In this document: positions 25,685 through 35,785 of the stretch, piece after piece
Layout: each line of letters begins with the position of its first letter
Numbering within the stretch: position 1 is the first letter of the stretch
Source of the DNA: Salinisphaera japonica YTM-1
Lineage (GTDB): Bacteria; Pseudomonadota; Gammaproteobacteria; Nevskiales; Salinisphaeraceae
DNA: 53,942 nucleotides
Reading direction: 5' to 3'
Assembly: GCF_003788585.1 (NCBI RefSeq)
Contig: NZ_AYKG01000017.1
Coordinates: 1 to 53,942, forward strand
Made by a program: the position numbers and the translations under genes
The notes under the pieces: generated by a model
Told to the model about the DNA's origin: nothing
What the model saw: the letters and a program-made list of their open reading frames with translations, nothing else
The model's database searches: none

Positions 25685-27667
25685 TCAGAGCCGCCGACGC
25701 CGAAAACGACGCGCCTTGCGTTGGAAATTGCGTCTCTCGGCGGCCCCGGTGCGCGGGTCATAGCGCAGGGCTTCGTAGTCGGCGGCCAGTGCGATGAGTT
25801 CGGGGCCGTTGCGGGGCATCGTGGGGGCGAGGCGGGCGGCCCATTGGCTTGCCGGTTCGTGGCGCGCGCGGGGGCGACCGGTGCGAGCCATACGGCGTTC
25901 GACGCCGTGCCAGGCTCGTAGAACCGGATCGTGTGTTCGGGCCGGGCGCATACGCCAGAGCATGAACAGCGAGGCCAGCGCCAACAGCCCGACGCCCGCC
26001 AGCGTCAGCACGACCACGCCCGCCCCCTGGCTGTTCAAACCCAGGCGCTGCATCAAGCCTTTTTGAAGCGTGGGCCCATAGGCCAGAAACCATTGATTCC
26101 AGGCTGCGTTCATGCCGTCCCAGGCCATGCGCCCGCGATAGAACAGGCCTGTGAGCGGCCCGTTGGCACGAGTGTTGCCGCCCGCGTCGACGCTATCGCG
26201 GCCGTTCTCGGGCAGATGATCGATACGCGCCGGGGCCACGGCCCGGGTCGGGTCCACGCGAACCCAGCCGGTACCGGGCTGCCAGATTTCGGCCCAGGCA
26301 TGGGCATTGGCATCCCGCACGATCCAGTAGTCGCCGTAGAGCGCGGGCTCGGCGCCCAGATAGCCTGTAACCACGCGGGCCGGCACGCCGGCCGCGCGCA
26401 TGAGATAAACCATGGCCCCGGCATAGTGTTCGCAAAAGCCGGCGCGGGTACGAAACAGAAAATCATCGACCGCGTTCCGGGGCGATGTCTCGGGCGGGCG
26501 CAAGGTATAAACAAAATCGTGGGCTGCGAGCCATTTCATGGCGCGATCGGCCAGGGCGCCGTGTGAGTCGGTATCAACAGCCAGCCGGCGTGCCAGGGCG
26601 CGCGTGCGCGGGTTGCCCGCAGGCGGCAAGGCCAGCGCGCGGGCACGGGCCGCGCGTGACAGATCCGGATCCAGGCGGCGCTGGAGCGCCGACCGGGTGC
26701 GATAACGAATCCGCTCGTTGATCGGCGTATCCGCGATCAGCGTTGCCCCCGCACCCAGGCGGTAATCACGATCTGCGGACAGTGGCGTATCCAGCGCGAT
26801 CAGCCAGGGCTGATCGCGCGCCTCAAGCGTGATGGTCACAGACTGCGTCGGGCCCTGGGCCATCACGTTGGCGCTGGCCAAATCGGGGCCGTCGGCGCGG
26901 TTATACCAGGTGTTGTCGGCAAAATCCCAAAGCACCGGGCCGCGCCAGTAGCGCGCGCGCGGCGGCGGCGCCGGCCCGTCGAAGCGCGCCCGCAAGGCCA
27001 CACGCTGTGAGCGTGCCAGCTGGCTGATCGCGCCCGGCGACATGCGATCGCTCAGGCCGGTGACGGCCGCTGAATCCTCGCCGCCGCCCAGATGCCACAA
27101 CGGCCCCGGCAGGCGCGGAAACAAGACAAAACACAGCCCGGCCAGCGGTATGGCCAAAACGGTCAGTGTGGTGGCCTCGCCGATGGCATGGCGCAGACGC
27201 CCCGGGCCGGCCAGCGTATGGACATAGACGAACACCGTGATGATCGCCAAAAGCCCCACGACCAGATACAACGCCATCGCCAGCGACTGCGAGAATAGAA
27301 ACTCGGTCGCCAGTACGAAACAACACAGCAACAGCACGATTTCGGCGTCGCGCTGGCGCTGCAACTCGCTGAGTTTCAGCGTGGTCATCAGGGCCAGCAG
27401 CGCCACGCCCGCGGTCTGGCCGGTGAGCTGGCCGATGCCAAAGAATACACAGGCGAATACGCCAAGCGTGGCCCCGCCGCGCAGCCAGCCGGGCGGTGAG
27501 GGCCGGCCCTGCCAATGGGCCCAGCCTTGCCAGATGAAAAGCAGCAGCGCGAGGCCCGACAGCCAGGCCGGCAGGTGGGCGATATGCCCGGCACTGACGA
27601 ACAGCGCCAGCCCGACCAGTGCCAGGCGTTCTTTGCGTGACGCCGGGCCGGCGAGCGGGGCCGTCAC
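25685..27667 (-). CDS. tgpA: membrane transglutaminase-like protein (TgpA-type, DUF3488 + DUF4129)
   Basis: A 660-residue protein with five or more N-terminal membrane helices (DUF3488, about 12-185), a periplasmic transglutaminase-like core, one helix at about 555-575 and a cytoplasmic DUF4129-like tail. The catalytic triad is visible: Cys 412 (AGFCEHYAG), His 456 (NAHAWAEIW) and Asp 472 (VRVDPTR). Its P. aeruginosa relative TgpA has transglutaminase activity and is important for viability. The GTG start overlaps the DUF58 stop (GTGA), so it is coupled to DUF58 and MoxR. Confidence 0.9.
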   Translation of the reverse strand: MTAPLAGPASRKERLALVGLALFVSAGHIAHLPAWLSGLALLLFIWQGWAHWQGRPSPPGWLRGGATLGVFACVFFGIGQLTGQTAGVALLALMTTLKLSELQRQRDAEIVLLLCCFVLATEFLFSQSLAMALYLVVGLLAIITVFVYVHTLAGPGRLRHAIGEATTLTVLAIPLAGLCFVLFPRLPGPLWHLGGGEDSAAVTGLSDRMSPGAISQLARSQRVALRARFDGPAPPPRARYWRGPVLWDFADNTWYNRADGPDLASANVMAQGPTQSVTITLEARDQPWLIALDTPLSADRDYRLGAGATLIADTPINERIRYRTRSALQRRLDPDLSRAARARALALPPAGNPRTRALARRLAVDTDSHGALADRAMKWLAAHDFVYTLRPPETSPRNAVDDFLFRTRAGFCEHYAGAMVYLMRAAGVPARVVTGYLGAEPALYGDYWIVRDANAHAWAEIWQPGTGWVRVDPTRAVAPARIDHLPENGRDSVDAGGNTRANGPLTGLFYRGRMAWDGMNAAWNQWFLAYGPTLQKGLMQRLGLNSQGAGVVVLTLAGVGLLALASLFMLWRMRPARTHDPVLRAWHGVERRMARTGRPRARHEPASQWAARLAPTMPRNGPELIALAADYEALRYDPRTGAAERRNFQRKARRFRRRRL

Positions 27668-28629
27668 GGCTGGCGCGCCAGCGCGTCCAGGCAGGCTGTG
27701 CGATGCGCACGGCCGCTGGCCGGCCCGATATCGATGTCCGGCAGGATCAGACGATAATCGCCGGGAAGAGCAGCGGCCTCGATCACCCAGCGGGCCAACT
27801 GCGACAGACGGGCTTCATGGGGCCGGTCGCCAAGCGAGTGATAGGCGAACACCGCCGGGGGCGGGGTGACGGGCGGCTCGCTCTCGCGCACCAGCCAATG
27901 ATCGCGACGCGCGCTGTGTTTCCAGTCGATCTGGGCCCAGGTATCGCCGTCGCGATAGCGGCGATGGCCGCGAAAGAACTCGCCGGGCATGACGCTGGCC
28001 GGGCGGGTGCGCTCGCGCCCGGCGTCGGCCGTGTCGTGAGCCGTCGTGGTGCCGGCCACCGAGGGATAGACGAGCGCGCTATGGCGCGGTGCCAGATAAG
28101 CCCAGCAGCGGAACAGGCCCAGCGGGTAACGCGACTCGATATGGATTCGCGCCATGGCCTGCTCGCCGCGGCGCCCGGCCGACTGCTTGGCCGTAACGGT
28201 CGCGCTCGCCCCGATATCACAGACCACCGGCCGGGCGTCGGCCAGGGCGATCGCCAGGCGACGACGCGGGCGGCTTGCCTTCGAGGCCCAGGTCAGCCGC
28301 CAGGTGAGCTGATCCCCGGCGTGCGCCGGTTCGGCGTGAATATCGGCCAATGACAGGCCCGACAGGTTGCGATGCGCGCGATGCATGGAGACCAGCGCAA
28401 TCGCACCCAGCCAGAACGCCAGGGCAAAGGCCAGATTGTTGCCATAGTTGGTGGCGCCGACGAGCAGGCCGATCATCAACAGCGCGAACACACCGCCAAA
28501 GCGTGTGGGCAGAATATAAAGACGACGCGGAGACACCCGTAGCGGCAATGCGCCTCGCGGCGCCCGGCGCGCGATGCTGGCCGCCCCCCGTGCCACGAGC
28601 CGATCGACAACACGACGAGCCAAGCGCAC
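27664..28629 (-). CDS. DUF58 domain protein
   Basis: A 321-residue protein with two membrane helices near residues 45-85 and a C-terminal DUF58 region; PSVAG and RDGDTWAQIDWKHSARRDHWLVRESE are the hallmark block. DUF58 proteins have a von Willebrand A-like fold and usually partner with MoxR AAA ATPases, here encoded 6 bp upstream, probably in a chaperone-like envelope complex with the transglutaminase encoded downstream. GTG start. Confidence 0.88.
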   Translation of the reverse strand: MRLARRVVDRLVARGAASIARRAPRGALPLRVSPRRLYILPTRFGGVFALLMIGLLVGATNYGNNLAFALAFWLGAIALVSMHRAHRNLSGLSLADIHAEPAHAGDQLTWRLTWASKASRPRRRLAIALADARPVVCDIGASATVTAKQSAGRRGEQAMARIHIESRYPLGLFRCWAYLAPRHSALVYPSVAGTTTAHDTADAGRERTRPASVMPGEFFRGHRRYRDGDTWAQIDWKHSARRDHWLVRESEPPVTPPPAVFAYHSLGDRPHEARLSQLARWVIEAAALPGDYRLILPDIDIGPASGRAHRTACLDALARQP

Positions 28630-28635
28630 GCGGAC

Positions 28636-29571
28636 TCAGTCGAGGCGCACTTGGGCGGCCAGCACGGCGCTGGGCGCGCGTTTTTCAGTAGCCTGTGCGA
28701 GCGTCAGACGATGATCGACCACCGGGCCGAGCACGGCCTGTACGTCGGCCGGGCGAACATGATCGCGCCCGGCCAGCCAGGCCTGGGCCTGGGCGGCCCG
28801 CCGAAGCGCGATGCCGGCCCGCGGCGACAGCCCGGTGATGAAATCTCGCGGCTCGCGCGAGGCCGCGATCAAGGCCAGCAGATAATCGATCAGCGGCGGG
28901 GTCACCGCGACTCGGGCCACCTCGGCCTGGCAGGCCGCCAGATCCAGGCTGGCCGCGGGCCGGGCCGCATCGCCGACCGGCATATCGCCGCCGAGCAGTC
29001 GGCGCTCGGCCTCGGGCGGCGGGTAGCCGATGGACAGGCACATCAGAAACCGGTCGAGCTGGGAGTCCGGCAGGGCGAACGTGCCGCCCTGATCGGCCGG
29101 GTTCTGGGTGGCGATGACGTGGAAAGGCCGGGGCAGGGCCCGCGTGGCGCCGTCGATGCTGACATAGCCCTCGGCCATGGCTTCCAGCAGCGCGCTCTGG
29201 GTCCGCGGGTTGGCGCGATTGATCTCGTCGGCCATGACCAGGGCATGAAAGATCGGGCCCGGCCGAAAGACAAAGTTCGTACGCGCCGGATCATAGACCG
29301 ACAAACCCAGAATATCGCCGGGCAACAGATCGCTGGTGAATTGGATACGCGAGAAATCCAGGCCCAGCACGCGCGCCAGGCCCGTGGCCAGTGTGGTCTT
29401 GCCCATGCCGGGCGCATCCTCGATCAGCAGATGCCCGCCGGCCAGCAGACACACCAGGGCATGATCGATGACGTGCTGCTTGCCATACAGCCGGGCCGCC
29501 AGATCAGCGCGCAGCTCGGCCAGTCGGGCCTCGGGCTCGGCTGGGCCGGTGATGGCGACGCGTTGGTGCAT
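28636..29571 (-). CDS. MoxR family AAA+ ATPase
   Basis: A 311-residue ATPase. Walker A is EDAPGMGKTTLA, Walker B is HALVMADEINRANPRTQSALLEAM and sensor 1 is IATQNP. MoxR proteins act as chaperones for assembly of DUF58/VWA partners. The ATG at 29571 is chosen over a GTG at 29604. Gene order moxR-DUF58-tgpA is the classic module; no separate von Willebrand A gene is present. Confidence 0.9.
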   Translation of the reverse strand: MHQRVAITGPAEPEARLAELRADLAARLYGKQHVIDHALVCLLAGGHLLIEDAPGMGKTTLATGLARVLGLDFSRIQFTSDLLPGDILGLSVYDPARTNFVFRPGPIFHALVMADEINRANPRTQSALLEAMAEGYVSIDGATRALPRPFHVIATQNPADQGGTFALPDSQLDRFLMCLSIGYPPPEAERRLLGGDMPVGDAARPAASLDLAACQAEVARVAVTPPLIDYLLALIAASREPRDFITGLSPRAGIALRRAAQAQAWLAGRDHVRPADVQAVLGPVVDHRLTLAQATEKRAPSAVLAAQVRLD

Positions 29572-29612
29572 GGCGCTATCGATCGAAAAGCCGATACCGC
29601 CCACTCTACGTG

Positions 29613-30107
29613 TTATCGATCGTCGCGCGTGATCCGGTCGGCGTCGCGCCGGGCGTTCTCGGGCTTGCGCTGATACTCGCCTTCGATGGTGTCGTCGTTG
29701 TCAGCAAAGCCGCCGCGTGTGGAAAACCCGGCCGGGCCCATGTTCGGTGCCATGACGACCACGCGCGAAATCAGTGCCCGGGCCACGCGTTGACGCAGCT
29801 TGGGCACCAGCAACACAAAGCCCAGCGCATCCGAGAGAAAGCCCGGCGTGAGCAGGAAGAAACCCGCCAACAGCAGGGCCGCACCGTCGATCATGGCCAG
29901 TGCCGGGGCTTCCCCGCGGGCCTGGGCGGCCCGGATACGCGACATCACCTCGATGCCCTGTCGGCGCACGAGCTGGCTGCCGATGATCGCCGTGAGAATG
30001 ACCAGCGCGATGGTCGGGAACAGCCCGATCAGCCCGCCGATCTTGATCAGCAGAAACAGCTCGATGATCGGGATGATGATGAACAGCAGTAACAGTCGGC
30101 CGGCCAT
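29613..30107 (-). CDS. fxsA: FxsA family membrane protein
   Basis: A 164-residue inner-membrane protein with three or four helices and the family motifs PIIELFLLIKIGG, TAIIGSQLVRRQG and LLLTPGFLSDALGF. In E. coli, FxsA overproduction relieves phage T7 exclusion by F plasmids; its normal role is unclear. ATG start. It lies 41 bp upstream of moxR on the same strand and downstream of two palindromic repeats. Confidence 0.9.
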   Translation of the reverse strand: MAGRLLLLFIIIPIIELFLLIKIGGLIGLFPTIALVILTAIIGSQLVRRQGIEVMSRIRAAQARGEAPALAMIDGAALLLAGFFLLTPGFLSDALGFVLLVPKLRQRVARALISRVVVMAPNMGPAGFSTRGGFADNDDTIEGEYQRKPENARRDADRITRDDR

Positions 30108-30159
30108 GCGTTGGCTCCAGAATCCTTGTTCGGACTCGGTGGTTGTTCTTTGAAAGTAG

Positions 30160-30420
30160 TCCGCGAATCAACGCGAATGAATACAGGCATTTATCCGCAG
30201 ATGAACGCCGATGTAACGCAGATGGATCGAGATATGGGCTGAGGCTCAGCGTCGTAGCGTATTCAATCAAAACCTCGGGTTTATTGAAATCAAATCGAGC
30301 GATTTCGTGTGCTCGACTTAAAAATCATCGTGGCTTCTGTCTTCTCATCTGCGGCAATCGGCGTCGATCGGCGGATTGCCTTTTTGTTTTTATTCGCGGC
30401 CATTCGCGCTTATTTGCGGA
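30160..30420. repeat. large imperfect palindromic intergenic repeat, unit 1
   Basis: The left arm (30160-30230) and the reverse complement of the right arm (30345-30420) align as TCCGC-rich arms containing CGCCGAT and GCAGAT blocks. A central segment with AAAATCATCG is shared with unit 2. The 12-mer ATCGGCGGATTG is at 30367-30378. No protein is encoded. Confidence 0.6.
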
Positions 30421-30442
30421 CAGTTCAATCGTTTTTGAACCC

Positions 30443-30610
30443 ACCGATTAACGCAGATTGACCGCCGATGGGCCGAGAGATGCCCGAAGCGAACGATCTG
30501 GTCGCTCGACAAAAAATCATCGTTTTCATCTACGGCAATCGGCGTCCATCGGCGGATTGTCTTCTTGTCTTCATTAGCCCTTGTTCGCGTCTATTGGCGG
30601 CCTAATCGGT
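30443..30610. repeat. palindromic intergenic repeat, unit 2
   Basis: The outer ends ACCGATTA (30443-30450) and TAATCGGT (30603-30610) are exact reverse complements. The interior repeats blocks of unit 1, including AAAATCATCG and ATCGGCGGATTG (30548-30559). With unit 1 it fills the 527-bp gap between fxsA and valS. I see no terminator here. Confidence 0.6.
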
Positions 30611-30634
30611 CTGTTCAAATTCCCGAACCCGGTC

Positions 30635-33583
30635 TCAAAGTGCGGCGATACGCGCACGTTGATCGGTGAGTTCGGCCTGTTCGCGGGTCAGGTCGTCGGC
30701 CTGGGCACGGGTCTTGTCGACCACGTCGGCCGGGGCCTTGTTGACGAAATCGCTGCCCAGGCGCTTGTTCAGCCCGGTGAGGTCCTTGTCGATCTTGGCC
30801 AGGCGCTTGTCCAGACGGGCCAGTTCGGCCTCGGTATCGATCAGGCCGGCCAGGGGCACGCGCAGCTGCATGTCGCCAACGAGTGCCACGGCCGATTCGG
30901 GGATGGCATCCGCGGCCATTTCATCGATGGACTCGACCCCGGCCAGGAAATCGATGGCACGCCGATGGCGGGTCAGCCGGTCGCGGTCGGTGGTGGCGGC
31001 ACCGGCGACCATCAGCGGAATCTTTTGTTTGGGCGCGATATCCATCTCGCCGCGGATGGTACGTAGCCCGCCGATGACTTTTTTCAGCCACTCGATCTCG
31101 GCCTCGGCGTGTTCATCGATACGCGCGGCATCGCTGACCGGATAAGCTTGGAGCGAAATGCTTTCGCCTTCCTTGGTCAGGGCCCTACCGCGCGCCAACG
31201 GAGCCACGCGTTGCCAGATCTCTTCGGTGATGAAGGGCATCAACGGGTGTAACAGGCGTAGCGTGGTTTCCAGCACGCGCACCAGGGTACGCCGCGTGCC
31301 GGCCTTGGCCGCCTCGCTTGCATCGCCGGCCAGCACCGGCTTGATCAGTTCGAGATACCAATCACATAAGTGATGCCAGACAAAGTCATGCGCGGCGTTG
31401 GCGGCCAGATCAAACCGATAGGTGGCAAAATGCGTGGCCATATCGGCTTCCACGCGTTGCAGGCGCGAGATGATCCAGCGATCGGCCGCCGATAGCTCGA
31501 CGTCGCCATCCGCCGCCGGCACGAAGTCCTCGGGTACCTGCATCAGCGCAAAACGGGCCGCGTTCCAGAGCTTGTTGCAAAAATTGCGATAGCCCTCGAC
31601 CCGGCCCAGATCGAAACGGATATCCCGCCCGTAAGACGCCAGGGCAGCAAACGTGAAACGCAGCGCATCGGTGCCGTAGGCGGCGATGCCGTTGGGAAAC
31701 TCGGCGCGGGTGGCTTTTTCGACCTTGGCGGCTTTCTGCGGCTGCATCATGCCCGAGGTGCGCTTGGCCACCAGGGCTTCGAGATCGATGCCGTCGATCA
31801 GATCGATCGGGTCCAGGGCGTTGCCCTTGGATTTGGACATCTTCGCGCCGTCGGCGTCGCGCACCAGGCCGTGGATATAGATATCCCGGAAGGGGACATC
31901 GCCCATGAACTCCAGGCCCATCATGATCATCCGGGCCACCCAGAAGAAGATGATGTCGAAGCCGGTGACCAACACGCTCGTGGGGTAGAAGGTCTTGAGT
32001 GCCGCGGTGTCGTCCGGCCAACCCAGCGTGGAGAACGGCCACAGCGCGGAGGAGAACCAGGTATCCAGAACGTCTTCGTCCTGGGTCAGCGCCACGTTGT
32101 CGGCCAGGTTATTGGCCTGGCGGACCGACGCTTCATCGGCGCCGACATAAACGTTGCCGGACTCGTCGTACCAGGCCGGAATGCGATGGCCCCACCAGAG
32201 CTGGCGGCTGATGCACCAGTCCTGGATATTGCGCATCCATTCGAAATAGGTCTTGGACCAGTTCTCCGGAATGAAGCGGATACGCCCATCCTCGACCGCC
32301 TCGATGGCCGGCGCGGCCAGGCGCTTGGCATCGACAAACCATTGGCGGGTCAGCATCGGCTCGATGACATCGTTCGAGCGATCACCGAAGGGCTGCATGA
32401 TCGTCTTGTCTTCGATCACGATGAGCAGGCCGTCGGCTTCGATATCAGCCACGATCCGGCGCCGGGCCTCGAAGCGGTTCAAGCCGCGATAGGCCTCGGG
32501 CACGAGGTTGATTGCATCCACGGCCATGGCATCGGGCGTTTCACCGGTGGCCACGATCTCGGCGGCCCGCATCGCGGCCGCGTCGTAGGCCATGCCGTCG
32601 ACGCGCAGGGCCGCCGCGTCGTCCATCAGCCGGTACATCGGCAGATCGTTGCGCTTGGCAACCTCGTAGTCGTTGAAGTCGTGCGCGCCGGTGATCTTGA
32701 CCGCCCCCGAGCCGAACGCCGGATCCGGGTATTCGTCGGTGATGATCGGAATCAGGCGGCGCTGGGCCTTCGGGCCGACCGGAATCTCGCATTTCAGACC
32801 CACGATGGGCGCGTAGCGCGCATCGTCCGGATGCACGGCGATCGCACCGTCACCCAGCATGGTTTCCGGGCGCGTGGTGGCGATCGAGATATAGTCGCGG
32901 GTTTCCCGAAACGTCTCATGGCCCTCGGCGTCGCGCTCGACGTATTCATACGTGGCGCCGTCTTCAAGCGGATACTTGAAGTGCCACATATGCCCGGCGG
33001 TCTCCACGCTTTCGACCTCGAGATCCGAGATCGCGGTCTTGAGCACCGGGTCCCAGTTGACCAGGCGCTGGCCGCGATAGATCAGGCCGCGCTGGTAGAG
33101 ATCGACAAAGACATGCTGCACGGCCGCCGACAGACCGTCGTCCATGGTGAAGCGCTCGCGCGACCAGTCCACGGATGCCCCCAGTCGGCGCATCTGGGTG
33201 GTGATATGCCCGCCGGATTCGGCCTTCCATTGCCAGATCCGGTCAACAAAGGTTTCCCGGCCCATGGCGTGGCGTGAGCTGCCCTCGGCCTCGACCTGGC
33301 GCTCGACGAGCATCTGGGTGGCGATACCGGCGTGATCGGTGCCGGGCTGCCAGAGCGTGGGCACGCCCGTCATGCGGTGATAACGGGTCAGTGCGTCCTG
33401 AAGCGTGTCGTCCAGGGCATGGCCCATATGCAGCCGCCCGGTGACGTTGGGCGGCGGCAGCATGACGGCGAACGGCTCGCCTTCGGCGCCCATGTCCGGC
33501 TTGAAATAACCGCGTTTCTCCCACACGGGATACCAGCGGGCTTCGATGGCATGCGGGTCGAAGGTCTTGTCCAGCTCGGCCAT
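30635..33583 (-). CDS. valS: valyl-tRNA synthetase
   Basis: A 982-residue class I aminoacyl-tRNA synthetase that charges tRNA-Val. The HIGH motif is in [15 protein letters not shown], the CP1 editing domain follows ([10 protein letters not shown]), the KMSKS motif is [13 protein letters not shown], and a C-terminal coiled coil rich in Leu, Lys and Asp (about 915-980) contacts tRNA. The ATG at 33583 matches the usual start better than a GTG at 33613. Third gene of pepA-holC-valS, the standard gammaproteobacterial order. Confidence 0.96.
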   Translation of the reverse strand: MAELDKTFDPHAIEARWYPVWEKRGYFKPDMGAEGEPFAVMLPPPNVTGRLHMGHALDDTLQDALTRYHRMTGVPTLWQPGTDHAGIATQMLVERQVEAEGSSRHAMGRETFVDRIWQWKAESGGHITTQMRRLGASVDWSRERFTMDDGLSAAVQHVFVDLYQRGLIYRGQRLVNWDPVLKTAISDLEVESVETAGHMWHFKYPLEDGATYEYVERDAEGHETFRETRDYISIATTRPETMLGDGAIAVHPDDARYAPIVGLKCEIPVGPKAQRRLIPIITDEYPDPAFGSGAVKITGAHDFNDYEVAKRNDLPMYRLMDDAAALRVDGMAYDAAAMRAAEIVATGETPDAMAVDAINLVPEAYRGLNRFEARRRIVADIEADGLLIVIEDKTIMQPFGDRSNDVIEPMLTRQWFVDAKRLAAPAIEAVEDGRIRFIPENWSKTYFEWMRNIQDWCISRQLWWGHRIPAWYDESGNVYVGADEASVRQANNLADNVALTQDEDVLDTWFSSALWPFSTLGWPDDTAALKTFYPTSVLVTGFDIIFFWVARMIMMGLEFMGDVPFRDIYIHGLVRDADGAKMSKSKGNALDPIDLIDGIDLEALVAKRTSGMMQPQKAAKVEKATRAEFPNGIAAYGTDALRFTFAALASYGRDIRFDLGRVEGYRNFCNKLWNAARFALMQVPEDFVPAADGDVELSAADRWIISRLQRVEADMATHFATYRFDLAANAAHDFVWHHLCDWYLELIKPVLAGDASEAAKAGTRRTLVRVLETTLRLLHPLMPFITEEIWQRVAPLARGRALTKEGESISLQAYPVSDAARIDEHAEAEIEWLKKVIGGLRTIRGEMDIAPKQKIPLMVAGAATTDRDRLTRHRRAIDFLAGVESIDEMAADAIPESAVALVGDMQLRVPLAGLIDTEAELARLDKRLAKIDKDLTGLNKRLGSDFVNKAPADVVDKTRAQADDLTREQAELTDQRARIAAL

Positions 33584-33632
33584 GGGGCTCTCTGCGATAT
33601 GAATACGGGGCACGCCCGGGTATGACGTTGAC

Positions 33633-34067
33633 TCAGCGTGCCGGGATCTTGTGTGTGGTCAGGGCATAGCCCCGATCCTTGAAGTAGCGATACTGCGTGC
33701 GGGCCTGGGCGACACGCGCCGCCCCCGCGATTTCGTTGTGGCGAGCAAAGCGGGAGAAGAAAGCCCCGACATCGCCGCCGACGTTGACCAGCACGTCGTT
33801 GAAACCGTCGGGTGGCTCGCCCGCGCCGATCACGATCGGGGTGAGATCGTCATCGGCGTCTAGATCGGCGGCCGCGACATGCGGCACGAAGCTGCCCTGG
33901 CGAAACGTCCAGAGCAGCTTGTCGAGAGCGGCCACCGCGTCGGCGTCGGCGACGTGGACATAGACACGATGGCCTTCGCCGTGGGCTTTCTCGATCAGTC
34001 GAGCCGCAAAACGATCCGGCGCGTCGGCTGCCGTATCTTCCAGAATATAGAAGAATACCTCGGTCAC
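33633..34067 (-). CDS. holC: DNA polymerase III subunit chi
   Basis: A 144-residue chi subunit. Features of the family include the EVFFYIL start, [14 protein letters not shown] and the [18 protein letters not shown] block. Chi links the clamp loader, through psi, to single-stranded-DNA-binding protein. GTG start 13 bp after the pepA stop. Its normal partner HolD is not recognisable by that name in the window, but the UDG-fold protein at 22515-23324 is a candidate. Confidence 0.93.
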   Translation of the reverse strand: MTEVFFYILEDTAADAPDRFAARLIEKAHGEGHRVYVHVADADAVAALDKLLWTFRQGSFVPHVAAADLDADDDLTPIVIGAGEPPDGFNDVLVNVGGDVGAFFSRFARHNEIAGAARVAQARTQYRYFKDRGYALTTHKIPAR

Positions 34068-34080
34068 GCGGTGGGCCCGA

Positions 34081-35586
34081 TCACTCGCTGTCGGTGCGAT
34101 CGACCAGGTACTGGGTCAACAAGCCCACCGGACGGCCGGTCGCGCCCTTGTCCTTGCCCGACTTCCAGGCCACACCGGCAATATCCAGATGCGCCCAGCG
34201 CATCTTGCGCGCGAAGCGATGCAGGAAGCTGGCCGCGGTGATCGAGCCACCGGCGCGCCCGCCGACGTTGGCCATGTCGGCGAAGTTGGATTCCAGATCC
34301 GTCTGGTAATCCTCCCACAGCGGCATCGGCCAGGCACGATCGCCCACGACATCACCCGCATCACGCAGCGCACGCCGCAGCGGGCTGTTGTTGCCGTAGA
34401 GGGCTGCCGCGTGATGGCCCAGGGCCACGACGGCCGCGCCGGTCAGCGTGGCCATGTCGATCACGGCATCGGCGTCGTAGTTGTGCTCGACGTAGGTCAG
34501 CGCATCGGCCAGAGCCAGCCGGCCTTCGGCGTCGGTGTTCAGAATCTCGATCGTCTGGCCGGACATGCTGGTCAGGATATCGCCCGGCTTGAACGCGTTG
34601 CCATCGGGCAGGTTCTCGGTGGCGGCGACCACGCCGACGAGGTTGGTGGTCAGGCCCATTTCCGCGGCGGCCTGCATGGCGCCGAAGACACTGGCCGCGC
34701 CGCCCATGTCGTATTTCATCTCGTCCATGGCGGCGCCCGGCTTCAGGCTGATGCCGCCGGCATCGAACGTCACGCCCTTGCCGACCAGCACGGTCGGTTT
34801 GTCGGCCTTGGCACCCGCCATGTATTCCATGACGATGAACTTGGCCGGCTGGGACGAGCCTTGAGAAACACCCAGCAGCGCGCCCATCCCCAGCTCGGCC
34901 ATCTGGGCCTCATCGAGCACCGTGGTCTTGATCTGCGACTCGCGCTCGGACAAGGCCGTTGCCTGGTCGGCCAGATAGCTCGGCGTGCAGATATTGCCCG
35001 GCATGTTGCCGAGATCCTTGGCGAACTTCACACCGTTGGCCGTGGCCACGCCTTCGGTCACGCCGCGCTCGGCGGCCGGCAGATCGGAGCGACGCGGCAC
35101 CTGGAAGGTCAGGCGCGAGAGCTTGCGGGTATAGCGCTCGTGCTTGCTGCCCTTGCAGGCTTCGAAGCGATAGAACACGTCCTCGAAGGTCAGCAGGGCC
35201 TGTTTGACGCTCCAGCCGAAATCATCGCGCCCGCGCACGTTGAGTTCGGTGAGATAGCACGCCGCGTCCACGCCGCCCATCACGTCCAGCTCGGCCGCGG
35301 CGGCACGACAGGCTTTCTGATACGAGCGCACGTTGAAGTCGCGTTCCTTGCCGCAGCCCACCAGCAGGATACGATCACAGAACATGTGATCCAGGCCGTG
35401 CAGCAACGTGGTCTGGCCCAATTTGCCGTCCATATCGCCACGGCGCATGACCGAGGCGATGAGTCCGCCGCTGGCTTCATCCAGCGACTCGGCTTGCGTG
35501 GAGGGCTTGCGACGATCGAAGATACCGACAATCACGCATCCAACGCGCTGTTTTTCCGGACTGCCGCTCTTAACGAGATATTCCAT
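34081..35586 (-). CDS. pepA: leucyl aminopeptidase (M17)
   Basis: A 501-residue M17 aminopeptidase with two metal ions that removes N-terminal residues from peptides; E. coli PepA also binds DNA in carAB regulation and Xer recombination. Metal and catalytic residues are visible in VGKGVTFDAGGISLKP and in the signature NTDAEGRLAL, and C-terminal GGSITAASFL is typical. ATG start. First gene of pepA-holC-valS, divergent from lptF over a 199-bp gap. Confidence 0.95.
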   Translation of the reverse strand: MEYLVKSGSPEKQRVGCVIVGIFDRRKPSTQAESLDEASGGLIASVMRRGDMDGKLGQTTLLHGLDHMFCDRILLVGCGKERDFNVRSYQKACRAAAAELDVMGGVDAACYLTELNVRGRDDFGWSVKQALLTFEDVFYRFEACKGSKHERYTRKLSRLTFQVPRRSDLPAAERGVTEGVATANGVKFAKDLGNMPGNICTPSYLADQATALSERESQIKTTVLDEAQMAELGMGALLGVSQGSSQPAKFIVMEYMAGAKADKPTVLVGKGVTFDAGGISLKPGAAMDEMKYDMGGAASVFGAMQAAAEMGLTTNLVGVVAATENLPDGNAFKPGDILTSMSGQTIEILNTDAEGRLALADALTYVEHNYDADAVIDMATLTGAAVVALGHHAAALYGNNSPLRRALRDAGDVVGDRAWPMPLWEDYQTDLESNFADMANVGGRAGGSITAASFLHRFARKMRWAHLDIAGVAWKSGKDKGATGRPVGLLTQYLVDRTDSE

Positions 35587-35771
35587 GCTTGCTCCTGCGG
35601 GGCCTTGATCCTGATGCCGATCGACCGTGTCATGATCGTCTGGGGCGATGTCGAAACCATTGCCGTGTGGCCATGGACACGAACGAAAGCGCGAAGTTTA
35701 CATAGTTGTCGGAAAAAATCATCCCCCGGCGGTCTTTGGGTCATTTAAATATCTAATTCTCGTCATTGCGA

Positions 35772-35785
35772 GAACGTGAGCGTTC
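35772..35785 (+). other. hairpin immediately upstream of the lptF start codon
   Basis: GAACG (35772-35776) and CGTTC (35781-35785) can pair with a TGAG loop ending at the base before the ATG. There is no clear Shine-Dalgarno sequence, so this may limit translation initiation. Confidence 0.3.

Noticed and set aside
25633-25761. N-terminal extension of the NUDIX protein
   Set aside because: It overlaps the TgpA 3' end and adds non-conserved sequence before the zinc ribbon, so ATG 25632 is preferred.
30108-30634. CRISPR array
   Set aside because: There are only two long palindromic units with no evenly spaced short direct repeats and no cas genes.
34189-35748. 519-residue plus-strand reading frame
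   Set aside because: It is antisense to pepA, has low complexity, and lacks any motif.
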